64,000 nt of DNA, from positions 1 to 64,000 of the forward strand of contig NZ_AJKI01000003.1 in NCBI RefSeq assembly GCF_000259075.1. The letters are read 5' to 3'. Positions 53,159 through 62,026 of the stretch are shown here, piece by piece; the stretch's first letter is position 1, and every line of letters starts with the position of its first letter. This DNA comes from Marinilabilia salmonicolor JCM 21150. GTDB lineage: Bacteria > Bacteroidota > Bacteroidia > Bacteroidales > Marinilabiliaceae. A program made the position numbers and the translations under genes. Below the pieces are notes generated by a model, which had not been told where the DNA came from, searched no databases, and saw only the letters and a list, made by a program, of their open reading frames with translations.

Positions 53159-54634
53159 ATGGCAAAAGTTTTGACCCCAAGAAGTGAGAGTTATGCGCAG
53201 TGGTACAACGACCTGGTAATTAAAGCCGGACTGGCAGAGAATTCTGCTGTTCGCGGGTGTATGGTTATCAAGCCCTATGGTTATGCAATTTGGGAAAAAA
53301 TGCAGCGGGTGCTGGATGACAAGTTTAAAGAAACCGGTCATCAGAATGCTTATTTCCCGTTGTTTATTCCAAAATCTTTTTTTAGTAAAGAGGCTGATCA
53401 CGTAGAGGGATTTGCCAAGGAGTGTGCCGTGGTAACTCATTATCGTTTGAAAAATAATCCTGATGGCACCGGTGTTGTGGTGGATCCTGATGCCAAACTG
53501 GAAGAGGAGTATATTGTTCGTCCAACTTCAGAAACCATTATATGGAATACCTATAAGGATTGGATACAATCGTACCGCGATTTGCCTATCAAAATAAACC
53601 AGTGGGCCAATGTGGTTCGCTGGGAGATGCGTACCCGTTTGTTTTTACGTACTGCCGAGTTTCTCTGGCAGGAGGGGCATACAGCACATGCCAAAAAAGA
53701 GGAGGCTATTGAGGAAGCTGAAACAATGCTGAAGGTATATGCCGATTTTGCTGAAAATTATATGGCTATGCCTGTCGTTCAGGGATATAAGACTGCCAGT
53801 GAACGTTTTGCCGGTGCTGTAGAGACTTTAACGATTGAAGCTTTGATGCAGGATGGAAAGGCTTTGCAGTCAGGAACCTCACATTTTCTTGGTCAGAACT
53901 TCGCAAAGGTTTTTGATGTTAAATATCAGAGCAAAGAAGGAAAAGAGGAATTTGTCTGGGCTACTTCCTGGGGTGTTTCGACTCGTTTGATGGGGGCCCT
54001 TATTATGGCCCACTCCGATGATAACGGGCTGGTACTTCCTCCTAAACTTGCACCCATTCAGGTGGTTATTGTGCCTATATATAGAAAGGAAGAAGAGCTG
54101 AAGCAGGTGGTGGACAAAGCTGATGAAATTGCTGCCGCTCTTAAGAAATTCGGCATTTCTGTGAAGGTGGATGATGACGACAATCACAAGCCGGGATGGA
54201 AGTTTGCTCAGTACGAATTGCAAGGGGTACCTTTGCGTATTGCCATTGGCCCCCGGGACCTGCAAAACGGAACAGTGGAACTTGCTCGCAGGGATACGTT
54301 GACTAAGGAGGTGGTTGCTGTAGATGGTCTGGAAAATCATATTAATAAGTTGCTGGAGGAGATCCAGAACAGTATTTATCAGCGAGCCATTGACTTCAGA
54401 AAAGAAAATACCCGTACAGTAGAGTCTTATGAGGAATTTAAGAAAGTCCTCGACGAAAAAGGTGGTTTCATTATGGCCCATTGGGATGGTACGGAAGAGA
54501 CAGAGGAGAAAATCAAGCAGGAGACGAAGGCCACGGTGCGGTGTATTCCCATTGATGGTCCTAAAGAACCCGGAAAGTGTATGGTGACGGGCAAACCATC
54601 CGAAAGAATGGTTGTTTTTGCACGTGCCTATTAA
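53159..54634 (+). CDS. proS: proline-tRNA ligase (ProRS type 3)
   Basis: A 491-residue class II aminoacyl-tRNA synthetase charging tRNA(Pro). The length and layout are the archaeal/eukaryote-like short form without the INS editing domain. Motif 2 is [26 protein letters not shown]; motif 3 includes [21 protein letters not shown], and the anticodon-binding domain begins with [12 protein letters not shown]. The C-terminal zinc-binding-like region ends [18 protein letters not shown], as in this type. The next gene is separated by a terminator. Confidence 0.95.
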   Translation: MAKVLTPRSESYAQWYNDLVIKAGLAENSAVRGCMVIKPYGYAIWEKMQRVLDDKFKETGHQNAYFPLFIPKSFFSKEADHVEGFAKECAVVTHYRLKNNPDGTGVVVDPDAKLEEEYIVRPTSETIIWNTYKDWIQSYRDLPIKINQWANVVRWEMRTRLFLRTAEFLWQEGHTAHAKKEEAIEEAETMLKVYADFAENYMAMPVVQGYKTASERFAGAVETLTIEALMQDGKALQSGTSHFLGQNFAKVFDVKYQSKEGKEEFVWATSWGVSTRLMGALIMAHSDDNGLVLPPKLAPIQVVIVPIYRKEEELKQVVDKADEIAAALKKFGISVKVDDDDNHKPGWKFAQYELQGVPLRIAIGPRDLQNGTVELARRDTLTKEVVAVDGLENHINKLLEEIQNSIYQRAIDFRKENTRTVESYEEFKKVLDEKGGFIMAHWDGTEETEEKIKQETKATVRCIPIDGPKEPGKCMVTGKPSERMVVFARAY

Positions 54635-54659
54635 TTTGAAGAATAGTAACAAAATTATT

Positions 54660-54694
54660 AAAAGCCTGGACCTTGATTGTTCAGGCTTTTTTTT
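54660..54694 (+). terminator. terminator of proS
   Basis: AAAAGCCTG (54660-54668) pairs with CAGGCTTTT (54682-54690), followed by a long T-run. Beyond it, 54696-54730 is a CCTCAACCTCAACC-type low-complexity tract. Confidence 0.88.
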
Positions 54695-54809
54695 TAGCCT
54701 AAACCTCAGCCTCAACCTCAACCTAAGTCTCTCTTAATATTATGACTTCCCTCAATACAGAGTTCATCTTATTTTTTTATCTTGCAAACAACAAATAAAA
54801 ACTGATATT

Positions 54810-56045
54810 ATGACTTCTATAGTTGACAGATTTATCAAATACACCCAAATCGACACGCAGTCGGATCCCGATACAGGCCTGACTCCCAGTACGCCTGGAC
54901 AGATGCTTTTTTCACGTGAATTGGCTGAAGAACTCAAAACCATCGGGCTGGAAGATGTGGAGCTTGATGACAATGGATATATCATGGCCACCATACCATC
55001 CAATATTGAAGAGGATGTTCCTGTGGTAGGTTTTATAGCTCATGTGGATACGAGTCCTGATTTTTCAGGAAAAAACGTATCTCCAAAAATTGTTGAAGAG
55101 TATGATGGCGGTGAAATTGTGCTTGATGCGGGGAATAATATTTCATTAAAGCCTTCTGAATTTCCGGAACTGAAACAATATATCGGACAAAAAATTATCA
55201 CTACCGATGGTAGTACGCTTCTGGGGGCTGATGATAAAGCAGGGGTTGTCGCCATAGTTTCGGCTATGGAATACCTGATTAAGCATCCGGAGATTAAACA
55301 TGGAAAAATCAGAGTTGGTTTTACACCGGATGAGGAGATTGGTGAAGGAGCAGATTTGTTTAACGTGGAGAAATTTGGAGCTGAATTTGCTTATACCATT
55401 GATGGAGGAGAGATAGGAGAGTTGGAATTTGAAAATTTCAATGCTGCTATGGCCAAAGTCACAGCTCATGGTCGTAATGTACATCCCGGTTACGCCCGAG
55501 GCAAGATGCGGAATTCTATCCGGATTGCCAATCAGTTGATTGCAATGTTACCCCGCCATGAAACGCCTGAACATTCTGATGGGTATGAGGGTTTTTATCA
55601 TTTGATGTCTTTTAACGGAGATGTTGAAAAAACGGAAATGCAGTTTCTTATTCGTGATTTTAAACGTGATCGTTTCGAAGATCGGAAGAAAGAGATGGAG
55701 CACCTTGTTCGGAAGGTAAATCATGAATTTGGAGAAGGTGCCATGGAACTGGACATTAGAGATCAGTACTACAATATGCGGGAAAAGATTGAGCCCGTAA
55801 AATATATTGTTGATCTGGCTGAACAGGCAATGAAGGATGCCGGGGTTGTTCCTAAAATAAAGCCCATCAGAGGAGGAACCGATGGTGCGCGACTGGCTTT
55901 TATGGGGTTGCCCACACCAAATATCTTTGCCGGAGGACATAATTTCCATGGGCGCTTTGAGTTTCTGCCTGTTCCATCGCTTGAAAAAGCTATGGAGGTG
56001 ATACTTAAGATTGCAGAGCTGGTGCCTTCGGTAAAAAAAGTGTAA
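54810..56045 (+). CDS. pepT: peptidase T (tripeptide aminopeptidase)
   Basis: A 411-residue cytosolic M20-family zinc peptidase that releases the N-terminal residue of tripeptides. Metal and catalytic residues: HVD in [14 protein letters not shown], the [12 protein letters not shown] Asp, the Glu pair in [11 protein letters not shown], Asp in [19 protein letters not shown], and His in [15 protein letters not shown]. The dimerisation domain sits between residues about 205 and 320. It is followed 9 bases later by a SixA-like phosphatase gene, so the two may be co-transcribed. Confidence 0.95.
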   Translation: MTSIVDRFIKYTQIDTQSDPDTGLTPSTPGQMLFSRELAEELKTIGLEDVELDDNGYIMATIPSNIEEDVPVVGFIAHVDTSPDFSGKNVSPKIVEEYDGGEIVLDAGNNISLKPSEFPELKQYIGQKIITTDGSTLLGADDKAGVVAIVSAMEYLIKHPEIKHGKIRVGFTPDEEIGEGADLFNVEKFGAEFAYTIDGGEIGELEFENFNAAMAKVTAHGRNVHPGYARGKMRNSIRIANQLIAMLPRHETPEHSDGYEGFYHLMSFNGDVEKTEMQFLIRDFKRDRFEDRKKEMEHLVRKVNHEFGEGAMELDIRDQYYNMREKIEPVKYIVDLAEQAMKDAGVVPKIKPIRGGTDGARLAFMGLPTPNIFAGGHNFHGRFEFLPVPSLEKAMEVILKIAELVPSVKKV

Positions 56046-56054
56046 ATTGGATTT

Positions 56055-56564
56055 ATGAAGAGATTGATTTTAGTAAGACATGCCAAGACTGAACCGCTGA
56101 CTGATGCGGAAAATGATTTTTCTCGTCAGCTGAAAAAGCGGGGACATAAGGATGCAAGAATGATTGCTGATCATCTGATTGGTAAAAGTCTGGTGCCGGA
56201 GGTTGTTATTTCGAGTCCGGCCCGGCGTGCCTTGCAAACCGCCCGAATTATGGCAGGCTCGTTCAGTATTCCTGAAGCAGATATTCAGGAGGTGCCGTTT
56301 GTTTATGACGGGTTTGCATTGGATGAACTTGTAAGTAAGATTGCCGAACTTTCGGGAGATAAGGATTCTGTGATGGTGGTGGGGCACAATCCCGACATTG
56401 CTTTGATGGCCATCCAGTTTGCCGGGGATAATTTTTTCCATTTTCCTACTTCAGCTACTGCAGTTATCGGTTTCTCTGTTTCTGAATGGAATCAGATAAA
56501 GGCAGGAGCGGGAAGAACGGAAATGTTTGTTTATCCGAAGGAATTGAAAGGGAAAAAGGAGTAA
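56055..56564 (+). CDS. SixA-like histidine phosphatase
   Basis: A 169-residue histidine-phosphatase-superfamily protein. The N-terminal RHG-type motif is LVRHAKTE, with the nucleophilic His, and VVISSPARRALQTARIMA and VMVVGHNPDIALM carry the second Arg and the catalytic His. The short length is close to SixA, which dephosphorylates phospho-histidine in Hpt domains. It begins 9 bases after pepT. Its target is not known; no Hpt protein is in the window. A terminator follows at 56570. Confidence 0.88.
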   Translation: MKRLILVRHAKTEPLTDAENDFSRQLKKRGHKDARMIADHLIGKSLVPEVVISSPARRALQTARIMAGSFSIPEADIQEVPFVYDGFALDELVSKIAELSGDKDSVMVVGHNPDIALMAIQFAGDNFFHFPTSATAVIGFSVSEWNQIKAGAGRTEMFVYPKELKGKKE

Positions 56565-56569
56565 AGCAT

Positions 56570-56602
56570 AAGCCCCCGCATTATTACCGGGGGCTTTTTA
56601 TT
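56570..56602 (+). terminator. terminator after the SixA-like gene
   Basis: A 9-bp perfect stem AAGCCCCCG/CGGGGGCTT (56570-56578 with 56588-56596), then TTTATTTTTT. Confidence 0.88.
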
Positions 56603-56672
56603 TTTTGTCAAAAAGATATATCAGGCCAAAACCTCAGAACTCAAACCTTTCATCTGTGAATCCCAAACTTTT

Positions 56673-57548
56673 TTACTGTCTGAGCAGTTTGCTCATCAGC
56701 TTATTCTTATTTACCAGGTTCTCGGGCATCAATTCGGGGGCACTGGTTCTTACAGGGCATATGTCAATGCCTCCACGCCGTGTATAGATGCAGGATACCA
56801 TCAATTCTTCAGGTGAAAACTTGTCCCACAAGCGTTTGTAAATCATTTCACAGATCTCTTCGTGAAAATGATTTTCATTGCGGATGGAAACAATATATTG
56901 CAAAAGGGCCGGTCTGTCGGGTATGTTTCTTCCTTTCAGATGAATGAATGCACTTCCCCAATCGGGTTGAAAGGTTACTTTGCAGTTGCTGCGGAGCAGA
57001 TGAGTGGAAACGTTTATTTCTTTTTCCTGATTGTTTCTGTCTTCTTTTAATAATTCCGGATCTTCATGAAATATTGAAAACTCAGTGTTTTCAACTTCCG
57101 GTTGTTCTTCCAAAATTTCATAATCCGTAAAATCGGCTTTTGACGATTCTTCTTTTGAAAAAAAGGAGACTTCTACTTTGGTTTCCAGGAGTTTCTCCAA
57201 ATCGTCTTTTATGGTTTGAAGTACCATCTCTGTTCCTTCGGCGGATCTGTTTCCAAATCGTTCCATATTAAACGAATTCAGATACAGCTTTAATGATTTG
57301 CTTTCCACAATATTAGGGCTGTCGGATGGATAGATGATTTTTAGTAATCCCGCCACCGGCATTCCCTTTTGAGTAAGAAAACTCAGTTCGTACGCATGCC
57401 ATACATCCATGCCAGTGAAAGGAAGGCTGTGCTCTTCCAGACCGTATATTTTCCTGTTAAGCACGCGTGGCACTGGTACAAGTACTTCCGGGGCATATTG
57501 TTTTGGGTACTTGGTGGCTTTTCCCAGATATTTGGCTTCGTTGTTCAT
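56673..57548 (-). CDS. queF: NADPH-dependent 7-cyano-7-deazaguanine reductase
   Basis: A 291-residue T-fold enzyme reducing preQ0 to preQ1 in queuosine synthesis. It is the long, two-domain form (the E. coli type). The N-terminal half has YELSFLTQKGMP, the substrate segment ESKSLKLYLNSFNMERF; the C-terminal half has LLRSNCKVTFQPDWGS, whose Cys is the covalent nucleophile, and ENHFHEEICEMIYKRL. Its start is 174 bases downstream of the queE stop, a gap that includes a repeat. It may be in the same regulon as queC and queE, but the sequence does not show a shared transcript. Confidence 0.93.
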   Translation of the reverse strand: MNNEAKYLGKATKYPKQYAPEVLVPVPRVLNRKIYGLEEHSLPFTGMDVWHAYELSFLTQKGMPVAGLLKIIYPSDSPNIVESKSLKLYLNSFNMERFGNRSAEGTEMVLQTIKDDLEKLLETKVEVSFFSKEESSKADFTDYEILEEQPEVENTEFSIFHEDPELLKEDRNNQEKEINVSTHLLRSNCKVTFQPDWGSAFIHLKGRNIPDRPALLQYIVSIRNENHFHEEICEMIYKRLWDKFSPEELMVSCIYTRRGGIDICPVRTSAPELMPENLVNKNKLMSKLLRQ

Positions 57549-57575
57549 ATCGATAGTTCGTTAAAAAAAACATAA

Positions 57576-57599
57576 ACGCAAAGACGCAAGGACGCAAAG
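57576..57599. repeat. three 8-bp ACGCAARG tandem units
   Basis: ACGCAAAG, ACGCAAGG and ACGCAAAG follow one another exactly, upstream of queF. This small repeat type recurs between genes in many Bacteroidota genomes (from memory). Read on the minus strand each unit resembles a TTTG-rich promoter half, but none fits TAnnTTTG. Confidence 0.6.
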
Positions 57600-57722
57600 T
57601 TTTTATTAAAAGTGATTTGTTTGTTGTGGTTTGTATAAATAAGAAATTATCAAATACTACTAAAAGATAACGGAAGTACTGTCATATTTCTTCGATTATT
57701 AAAGAGGAAAGAGGCGATAATA

Positions 57723-58580
57723 TTATACCCCCGCTTTAGGCCCAAATAAATCGATGTGTAAGCGTGGGGCATAGCGCCATCCGTTGGTGATGGCCATTTC
57801 TGCTACCATGGCAGAGGTGGCTTTTAACTCTTCGGGAGTGGCCCCCAGTGGCATCAGGAGAATATCGGCCGGATTCCAGTTTTGAAGGTGATCCAGAAAT
57901 TCTTCCTTTATTTCCAGGTAATCGTTGGGTTGACCCACCACAAATTTAAGCTGTAATTCCTTGTCTGAAGCATTACAAAAGTCAATGTACTTCTGGAGTA
58001 CCTCAATATTTCTTCGTTTCTCGGCATGATAAGTCAGCGGTCCGTTGGGCTTCAATCCGTAGGCAGCCAGTTTTTGGGCTGAAGGATTGGAGTTCTTCAG
58101 TTTGGGGGAAATACTGAACAGATCGATGTGTTGGGCCACGTCTTCAGCAAATATTGTTCCGTTGGTTTCAATGCTTAAATGTAGCTGTAATTCTTCCTTG
58201 AGGCGTTCGGAAAGCATTGCAAGGTGTCTGTGCTGGAGCATTGGTTCTCCTCCTGTCAGAACTACGTGGTTGAGGTTTCCGATATTGTGTTGTACCAAAG
58301 CAAAGATGTCCTCCTGATCTAACTGGAGTTCCTGTTCTGCTTCAAATGAGGCATACGGAGTATCGCAGCGGCACAATGAGCCGTCAGGAAGTGACCACAT
58401 ACAACGCAGATTGCATCCGGCAAGTCTGATGAATAATGAAGGAACCCCTGCCAGTTTGCCTTCGCCCTGTATGGTGCCGGAGGTTTTCATTCCTGTGGCA
58501 GGTACCGATTTTAACGGATTGCCATGTTTATCCTTAGTTATGGGGAAAACGCCCTCGTTGGCCAGTACTATCTTGCTCAT
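57723..58580 (-). CDS. queE: 7-carboxy-7-deazaguanine synthase (radical SAM)
   Basis: A 285-residue radical SAM enzyme making 7-carboxy-7-deazaguanine from 6-carboxytetrahydropterin. GTIQGEGKLAGVPSLFIRLAG precedes the cluster. The Fe-S motif is unusual: Cys-x3-Cys-x11-Cys (with one further Cys two before the last) instead of Cys-x3-Cys-x2-Cys, a loop insertion WSLPDGSLCR. TGGEPMLQH and the SIETNGT motif are normal. The gene starts inside the last four bases of queC (ATGA), so the two are translationally coupled. Similar insertions exist in other QueE families. Confidence 0.92.
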   Translation of the reverse strand: MSKIVLANEGVFPITKDKHGNPLKSVPATGMKTSGTIQGEGKLAGVPSLFIRLAGCNLRCMWSLPDGSLCRCDTPYASFEAEQELQLDQEDIFALVQHNIGNLNHVVLTGGEPMLQHRHLAMLSERLKEELQLHLSIETNGTIFAEDVAQHIDLFSISPKLKNSNPSAQKLAAYGLKPNGPLTYHAEKRRNIEVLQKYIDFCNASDKELQLKFVVGQPNDYLEIKEEFLDHLQNWNPADILLMPLGATPEELKATSAMVAEMAITNGWRYAPRLHIDLFGPKAGV

Positions 58581-59248
58581 CGTGTAAGTGCTTTATCTTC
58601 CACCCCGGCTTCTTCAAAGGCTTTGGCCCTCAGAAGACAGCTGTCGCAGGTTCCACAAGGCTTTTCACCACCCCGGTAACAACTCCAGGTCAACTCAAAG
58701 GGGACGCCCAGTTCCCTGCCTATTTGTATTTCCTCAGCTTTGGTTTTGTGCACAAACGGGGCATGAATCCGGATGGGGCGATTTTGTTCAGCTCCCATTA
58801 CCGTACCTTTGTTTACTGCGTTTTCCATGGCTTCGATGAATTCCTGGCGACAATCTACGTAGCCGGAATAGTCCACCTGACTGACTCCGATAAAGATTTC
58901 TGTAGCCTGAATCGCTTCGGCGTACGAAGCGGCAACAGACAAAAATACCATATTTCTGGCAGGTACGTAGGTGACAGGAATGTCCTGACGTTTTACGTCG
59001 CCGTTTTCCACCTCCATTGACTTGTCGGTAAGGGAAGAACCTCCCCACTGATCCAGCTTCAGGGAAACTACCTGATGAGCTGCAACACCGGCTTCTTGTG
59101 CAATGGCTTTGGCCGCATGTAACTCACGATCGTGACGTTGACCATAGTCAAACGACAGGGCGTGGATTTCAAAGTCACGGGACTTAGCCAGGTAGAGGGC
59201 AACAGCACTGTCTAAACCTCCTGATAATAAAACAACTGCTCGTTTCAT
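58577..59248 (-). CDS. queC: 7-cyano-7-deazaguanine synthase (preQ0 synthase)
   Basis: A 223-residue ATP-dependent enzyme turning 7-carboxy-7-deazaguanine into preQ0 for queuosine. The PP-loop is VVLLSGGLDSAVALYLA. FDYGQRHDRELHAA, PVTYVPARNMVFLSVA and GVSQVDYSGYVDCRQEF are conserved. The zinc-binding cysteines are at the C-terminus: CYRGGEKPCGTCDSCLLRAKAF. ATG 59248 is used; the longer frame from 59281 adds unlikely residues. It is first in the queC-queE operon. The 5' leader carries a candidate preQ1-I riboswitch about 190 bases upstream. Confidence 0.94.
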   Translation of the reverse strand: MKRAVVLLSGGLDSAVALYLAKSRDFEIHALSFDYGQRHDRELHAAKAIAQEAGVAAHQVVSLKLDQWGGSSLTDKSMEVENGDVKRQDIPVTYVPARNMVFLSVAASYAEAIQATEIFIGVSQVDYSGYVDCRQEFIEAMENAVNKGTVMGAEQNRPIRIHAPFVHKTKAEEIQIGRELGVPFELTWSCYRGGEKPCGTCDSCLLRAKAFEEAGVEDKALTR

Positions 59249-59436
59249 TGATTGATAATGTTTTTTACAAATAAGGTGCAACCAACCATTTGGTCAGTGA
59301 AACCAATTTGCTTTTCCTGAAAAAACATTGGGGAATGGAAGAACCGGAGAGAAATCTCCTGCAAAAGCACACTTTCCGGTCAATTTTGAGATGACAAAAG
59401 CCGGAAAATCAGCATTTACGCACATGCAGTCCATGG

Positions 59437-59477
59437 CCCATAGTTTTTTTTAGAGACAGGATGGTTTCGAACTGTCT
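59437..59477 (-). ncRNA. candidate preQ1-I riboswitch upstream of queC
   Basis: On the minus strand, P1 AGACAG (59477-59472) pairs with CTGTCT (59459-59454). The loop is TTCGAAACCATC. An A-rich segment follows (CTAAAAAAAACTA), and its tail ATGG (59441-59438) can pair with CCAT in the loop (59464-59461), forming the H-type pseudoknot. The order G-TTC, loop, C, stem, A-run, CTA matches the preQ1-I pattern (compare the B. subtilis sensor, known family knowledge), and the gene downstream makes queuosine precursors. It starts about 10 bases after the promoter -7 box. The 190-base distance to queC is longer than usual. Confidence 0.65.
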
Positions 59478-59492
59478 TTCTGATTTCGGGTG

Positions 59493-59500
59493 CAAAGATA
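59493..59500 (-). promoter_or_regulatory. -7 box TATCTTTG of the queC leader
   Basis: On the minus strand, TATCTTTG (59500-59493) followed by CACCC, 16 bases before the riboswitch P1 stem. A TTG lies about 17 bases further upstream. This position puts the predicted transcript start just before the candidate riboswitch. Confidence 0.6.
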
Positions 59501-59587
59501 CGAAAATATGAAATCCGCAATCATGGTTTCATTCAAAATGTGCATTTTTGCACCTGATTTGTTTTAGCAGCCAAAAGATTTTGTATT

Positions 59588-60733
59588 GTGAGAAGTTGTA
59601 TTCTGTTTTTAATAACGTTTATTCTTTTGTTTTCCGGGGTTGGGAAGGCACAACATGTACCGGTTTCGGAGGTGGGACTTCCGCCTAATCAGCAGCATGT
59701 GAGTGTTCTTTACCATCATGGAATAGTCATTCCTCATCATGCCAATATGATCTATTTTATAGATGATTTCTCACGGGGTGTGGAAGTGAATTACGGTTTG
59801 TGGAGATTCGACAGGGCTGGTTGGCAACAGTATTACAATTATCCTGAGGTTGGGGTGGGATTTTTTTATAATTCTTATGGTAATCCTGATATTTATGGCC
59901 AGGGGATGGCCATATATCCGTATTTGCAATTTCCCATTGTGCGGACCCCCCGTTTTACCTTAAAAAATAAGGTGGCAATGGGCCTGGGTTATACCAATAA
60001 CCCGTTTGATCCGCAGGAAAACCCATGGAATCAGATTTTTGGAGCCAGACTGAATGCGTATGTTGGATTCGGCCTTTATACAGGTTACCGGATTCTTGAC
60101 CACTGGTCATTGTATGGTTCAGCTTCCCTGAATCACATGTCGAACGGAGCTGCACGCAAACCCAACAATGGAATTAATACTCTCACCTTTAGTTTGGGAA
60201 CCCGATATCATTTTCTGGATGATAAAATGCCCCAACTGAAACGGCATGAAGCCCCACGAAGAAACAATAAAGAAATTGAAGTGTTTTTAAATTATGGGCG
60301 AAGTCAGGCCAATGATTACAATTTTAATATCTACTCATCAGGAAGTCTCAGCATCAATCATATCTGGTACCGGTCTGTGAAGTCCGCCTGGAGTGCCGGA
60401 TTGGATGCCATTTATTTTGGGGCCGCTCCATATGCATATCCGGATATAAAAGAGTATATCGACCATACTGACCGTATGTTTTATGGTGTTTTTGGCGGCC
60501 GTCACTGGATTATGGGGAAAACTTCTCTTTTTGTTCAGATGGGAGTTTATCTTTATTCCCATATAAAACCTCCTCAGCCCGTTTATCCCCGGTTAGGTAT
60601 CCGTCACCGAATTACCGACAGGTTGGTAGCTAATTTTAGCGTGAAGGCGAGTTTTTTCAGGTCGGAGTTTATGGAATTTGGATTGGGATATCGTATTCCA
60701 TATAAAAAGAATGAAACTGTCATGGAATTTTGA
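59588..60733 (+). CDS. acyloxyacyl hydrolase, PagL-like lipid A deacylase
   Basis: A 381-residue outer-membrane barrel protein. The signal peptide ends at GVGKAQ (residue about 22), and the start is GTG at 59588. The catalytic motif is SLNHMSNGAA (His, Ser and Asn in the H-x-S-N-x arrangement of PagL; residues about 185). The rest is a series of amphipathic beta strands, with GFGLYTGYRIL and LTFSLGTRYHF near the site. It would trim ester-linked acyl chains from lipid A. The Bacteroidota form is longer than the Pseudomonas enzyme. It is divergent from queC and monocistronic. Confidence 0.88.
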   Translation: MRSCILFLITFILLFSGVGKAQHVPVSEVGLPPNQQHVSVLYHHGIVIPHHANMIYFIDDFSRGVEVNYGLWRFDRAGWQQYYNYPEVGVGFFYNSYGNPDIYGQGMAIYPYLQFPIVRTPRFTLKNKVAMGLGYTNNPFDPQENPWNQIFGARLNAYVGFGLYTGYRILDHWSLYGSASLNHMSNGAARKPNNGINTLTFSLGTRYHFLDDKMPQLKRHEAPRRNNKEIEVFLNYGRSQANDYNFNIYSSGSLSINHIWYRSVKSAWSAGLDAIYFGAAPYAYPDIKEYIDHTDRMFYGVFGGRHWIMGKTSLFVQMGVYLYSHIKPPQPVYPRLGIRHRITDRLVANFSVKASFFRSEFMEFGLGYRIPYKKNETVMEF

Positions 60734-60819
60734 TTCTTGAAAATAGCACAAAATTCTATGTGTAAAAGGAATGCGAGTTTTATTCGACCTTGTAAAAGTA
60801 ATTTTTATACGGATAAATT

Positions 60820-61566
60820 ATGAAGAGTTATTGGATACTATTAATATCAATGATTTGTTTGTCAGGTTGCGATTATACCGATGCTTTGCTAAAAGACGGG
60901 GAAATCATCAGAAAAGAGGTGGTTCTTAATTCCTTTGACCGGATTGAGATAGAGACTTCTGTTGAGTTGGTTCTGACTAACGATGCGGATTCTGTTGCTG
61001 TAGTGGAGGGGCTTGATTTTCTTGTACCCCGGTTGGTTTTAAATCAGGAGGGAAAAGTTTTGAAAATTGAGTCGGAAGGACTGATTGGTTTTAGGGAAAA
61101 GCAGTTACCGTCAGTAACTGTGGGTGTATCCGGACTAAAGAGAATTACTTCGAATTTTCCGTCAAAAATCACCAGTACCGATACTTTGAAAATCTCTTCA
61201 CTTACGGTGGTAGTTAACGGACGTGGAACTTTTACACAGTGTGATTTACTGGTTGATGCGGGGTCCATCTCTCTGGCAGCTTATGGCAGTAATGTTGGAA
61301 ATCATATTTTTCGCGGAAAAACCGGTAAACTGATTGTTAATGCAGAAGGATTAACCACGGTGGATGCTTTGCAGCTGGAGGCCAAATCGGTTCGTTTGGT
61401 TCAGAAATCGGTAAACTCTTCATACGTGAATGCTCTGGAAGAGTTGAGTGTGGATATTTTTTCTTCCGGTAATGTTTATTACACCGGAAATCCTGATACA
61501 ACGCTAAATATTGGAGACCCGTTGTATGAGGTGGAATTGGGGACTTTAATCAGGTTGAAGGAGTAA
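60820..61566 (+). CDS. GIN-domain (DUF2807) lipoprotein
   Basis: A 248-residue lipoprotein: lipobox CLSGC with Cys16 or Cys17 as the acceptor. The body is a right-handed parallel beta solenoid of the head-GIN/DUF2807 type, seen in the alternation of strands such as IEIETSVELVLTNDADS, SVTVGVSGLKRITSN, LTVVVNGRGTF, SISLAAYGSNVGN and LIVNAEGLTTVDA. Such proteins are common and uncharacterised in the Bacteroidota envelope. It starts 86 bases after the PagL-like gene and converges with the Rrf2 gene, separated by 10 bases. No function assigned. Confidence 0.88.
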   Translation: MKSYWILLISMICLSGCDYTDALLKDGEIIRKEVVLNSFDRIEIETSVELVLTNDADSVAVVEGLDFLVPRLVLNQEGKVLKIESEGLIGFREKQLPSVTVGVSGLKRITSNFPSKITSTDTLKISSLTVVVNGRGTFTQCDLLVDAGSISLAAYGSNVGNHIFRGKTGKLIVNAEGLTTVDALQLEAKSVRLVQKSVNSSYVNALEELSVDIFSSGNVYYTGNPDTTLNIGDPLYEVELGTLIRLKE

Positions 61567-61576
61567 AAAAACCGTT

Positions 61577-62014
61577 TTATTGTTTGGCGCTTTCCTTTTC
61601 GTCGAGTTCTATTTGTTCCTCTAATAAATTTGCCAGCGTGTTGCTTTGGAAATAATCGGTAATAATACTGTTTAGTCCGGACCAGAAATTTTTTGCTGAG
61701 CAGGCATTTTCACGCTCGCACTTGTAGTTCATCATTATACAATCAATCACACAAATGCCCGGTTCGAAAGCATTGTTGATGTCCAGGATAGTAATTTCAT
61801 GTGCCGGTCGTGTAAGAATATAACCGCTTTTTTTGCCTTTTACATTGGTAATCAGGCCCGAAACTTTGAGAGCATAGATAATGTGATCAAGATATTTGTT
61901 TGAAATGTCCTGGCGTTCGGAAATGTCTTTCTGAAAAATACCGTTGTTGTTGGTTTCTCTGGCAATCTCGACCATGGCCCTGAGGCCGTAACGGGTTTTA
62001 GTGTTAAATTTCAA
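61577..62014 (-). CDS. Rrf2-family transcriptional regulator
   Basis: A 145-residue DNA-binding regulator. Residues 1-70 form the winged helix-turn-helix with KTRYGLRAMVEIARETNNNG and LDHIIYALKVSGLITNVKGKKSGY. The C-terminal part has three or four cysteines in a possible Fe-S binding cluster: CVIDCIMMNYKCERENACSAKNFW. Rrf2 proteins with such cysteines (IscR, NsrR, RsrR types) sense redox, NO or iron-sulfur status. It starts just 12 bases after the stop of the YceI-like gene on the same strand, so it might be in the same operon and regulate it. Confidence 0.9.
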   Translation of the reverse strand: MKFNTKTRYGLRAMVEIARETNNNGIFQKDISERQDISNKYLDHIIYALKVSGLITNVKGKKSGYILTRPAHEITILDINNAFEPGICVIDCIMMNYKCERENACSAKNFWSGLNSIITDYFQSNTLANLLEEQIELDEKESAKQ

Positions 62015-62026
62015 TGTTTCAGATTT

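Noticed and set aside
53879-54721. A 280-codon minus-strand frame opposite proS
   Set aside because: Antisense to the proS catalytic core; it also runs through the proS terminator.
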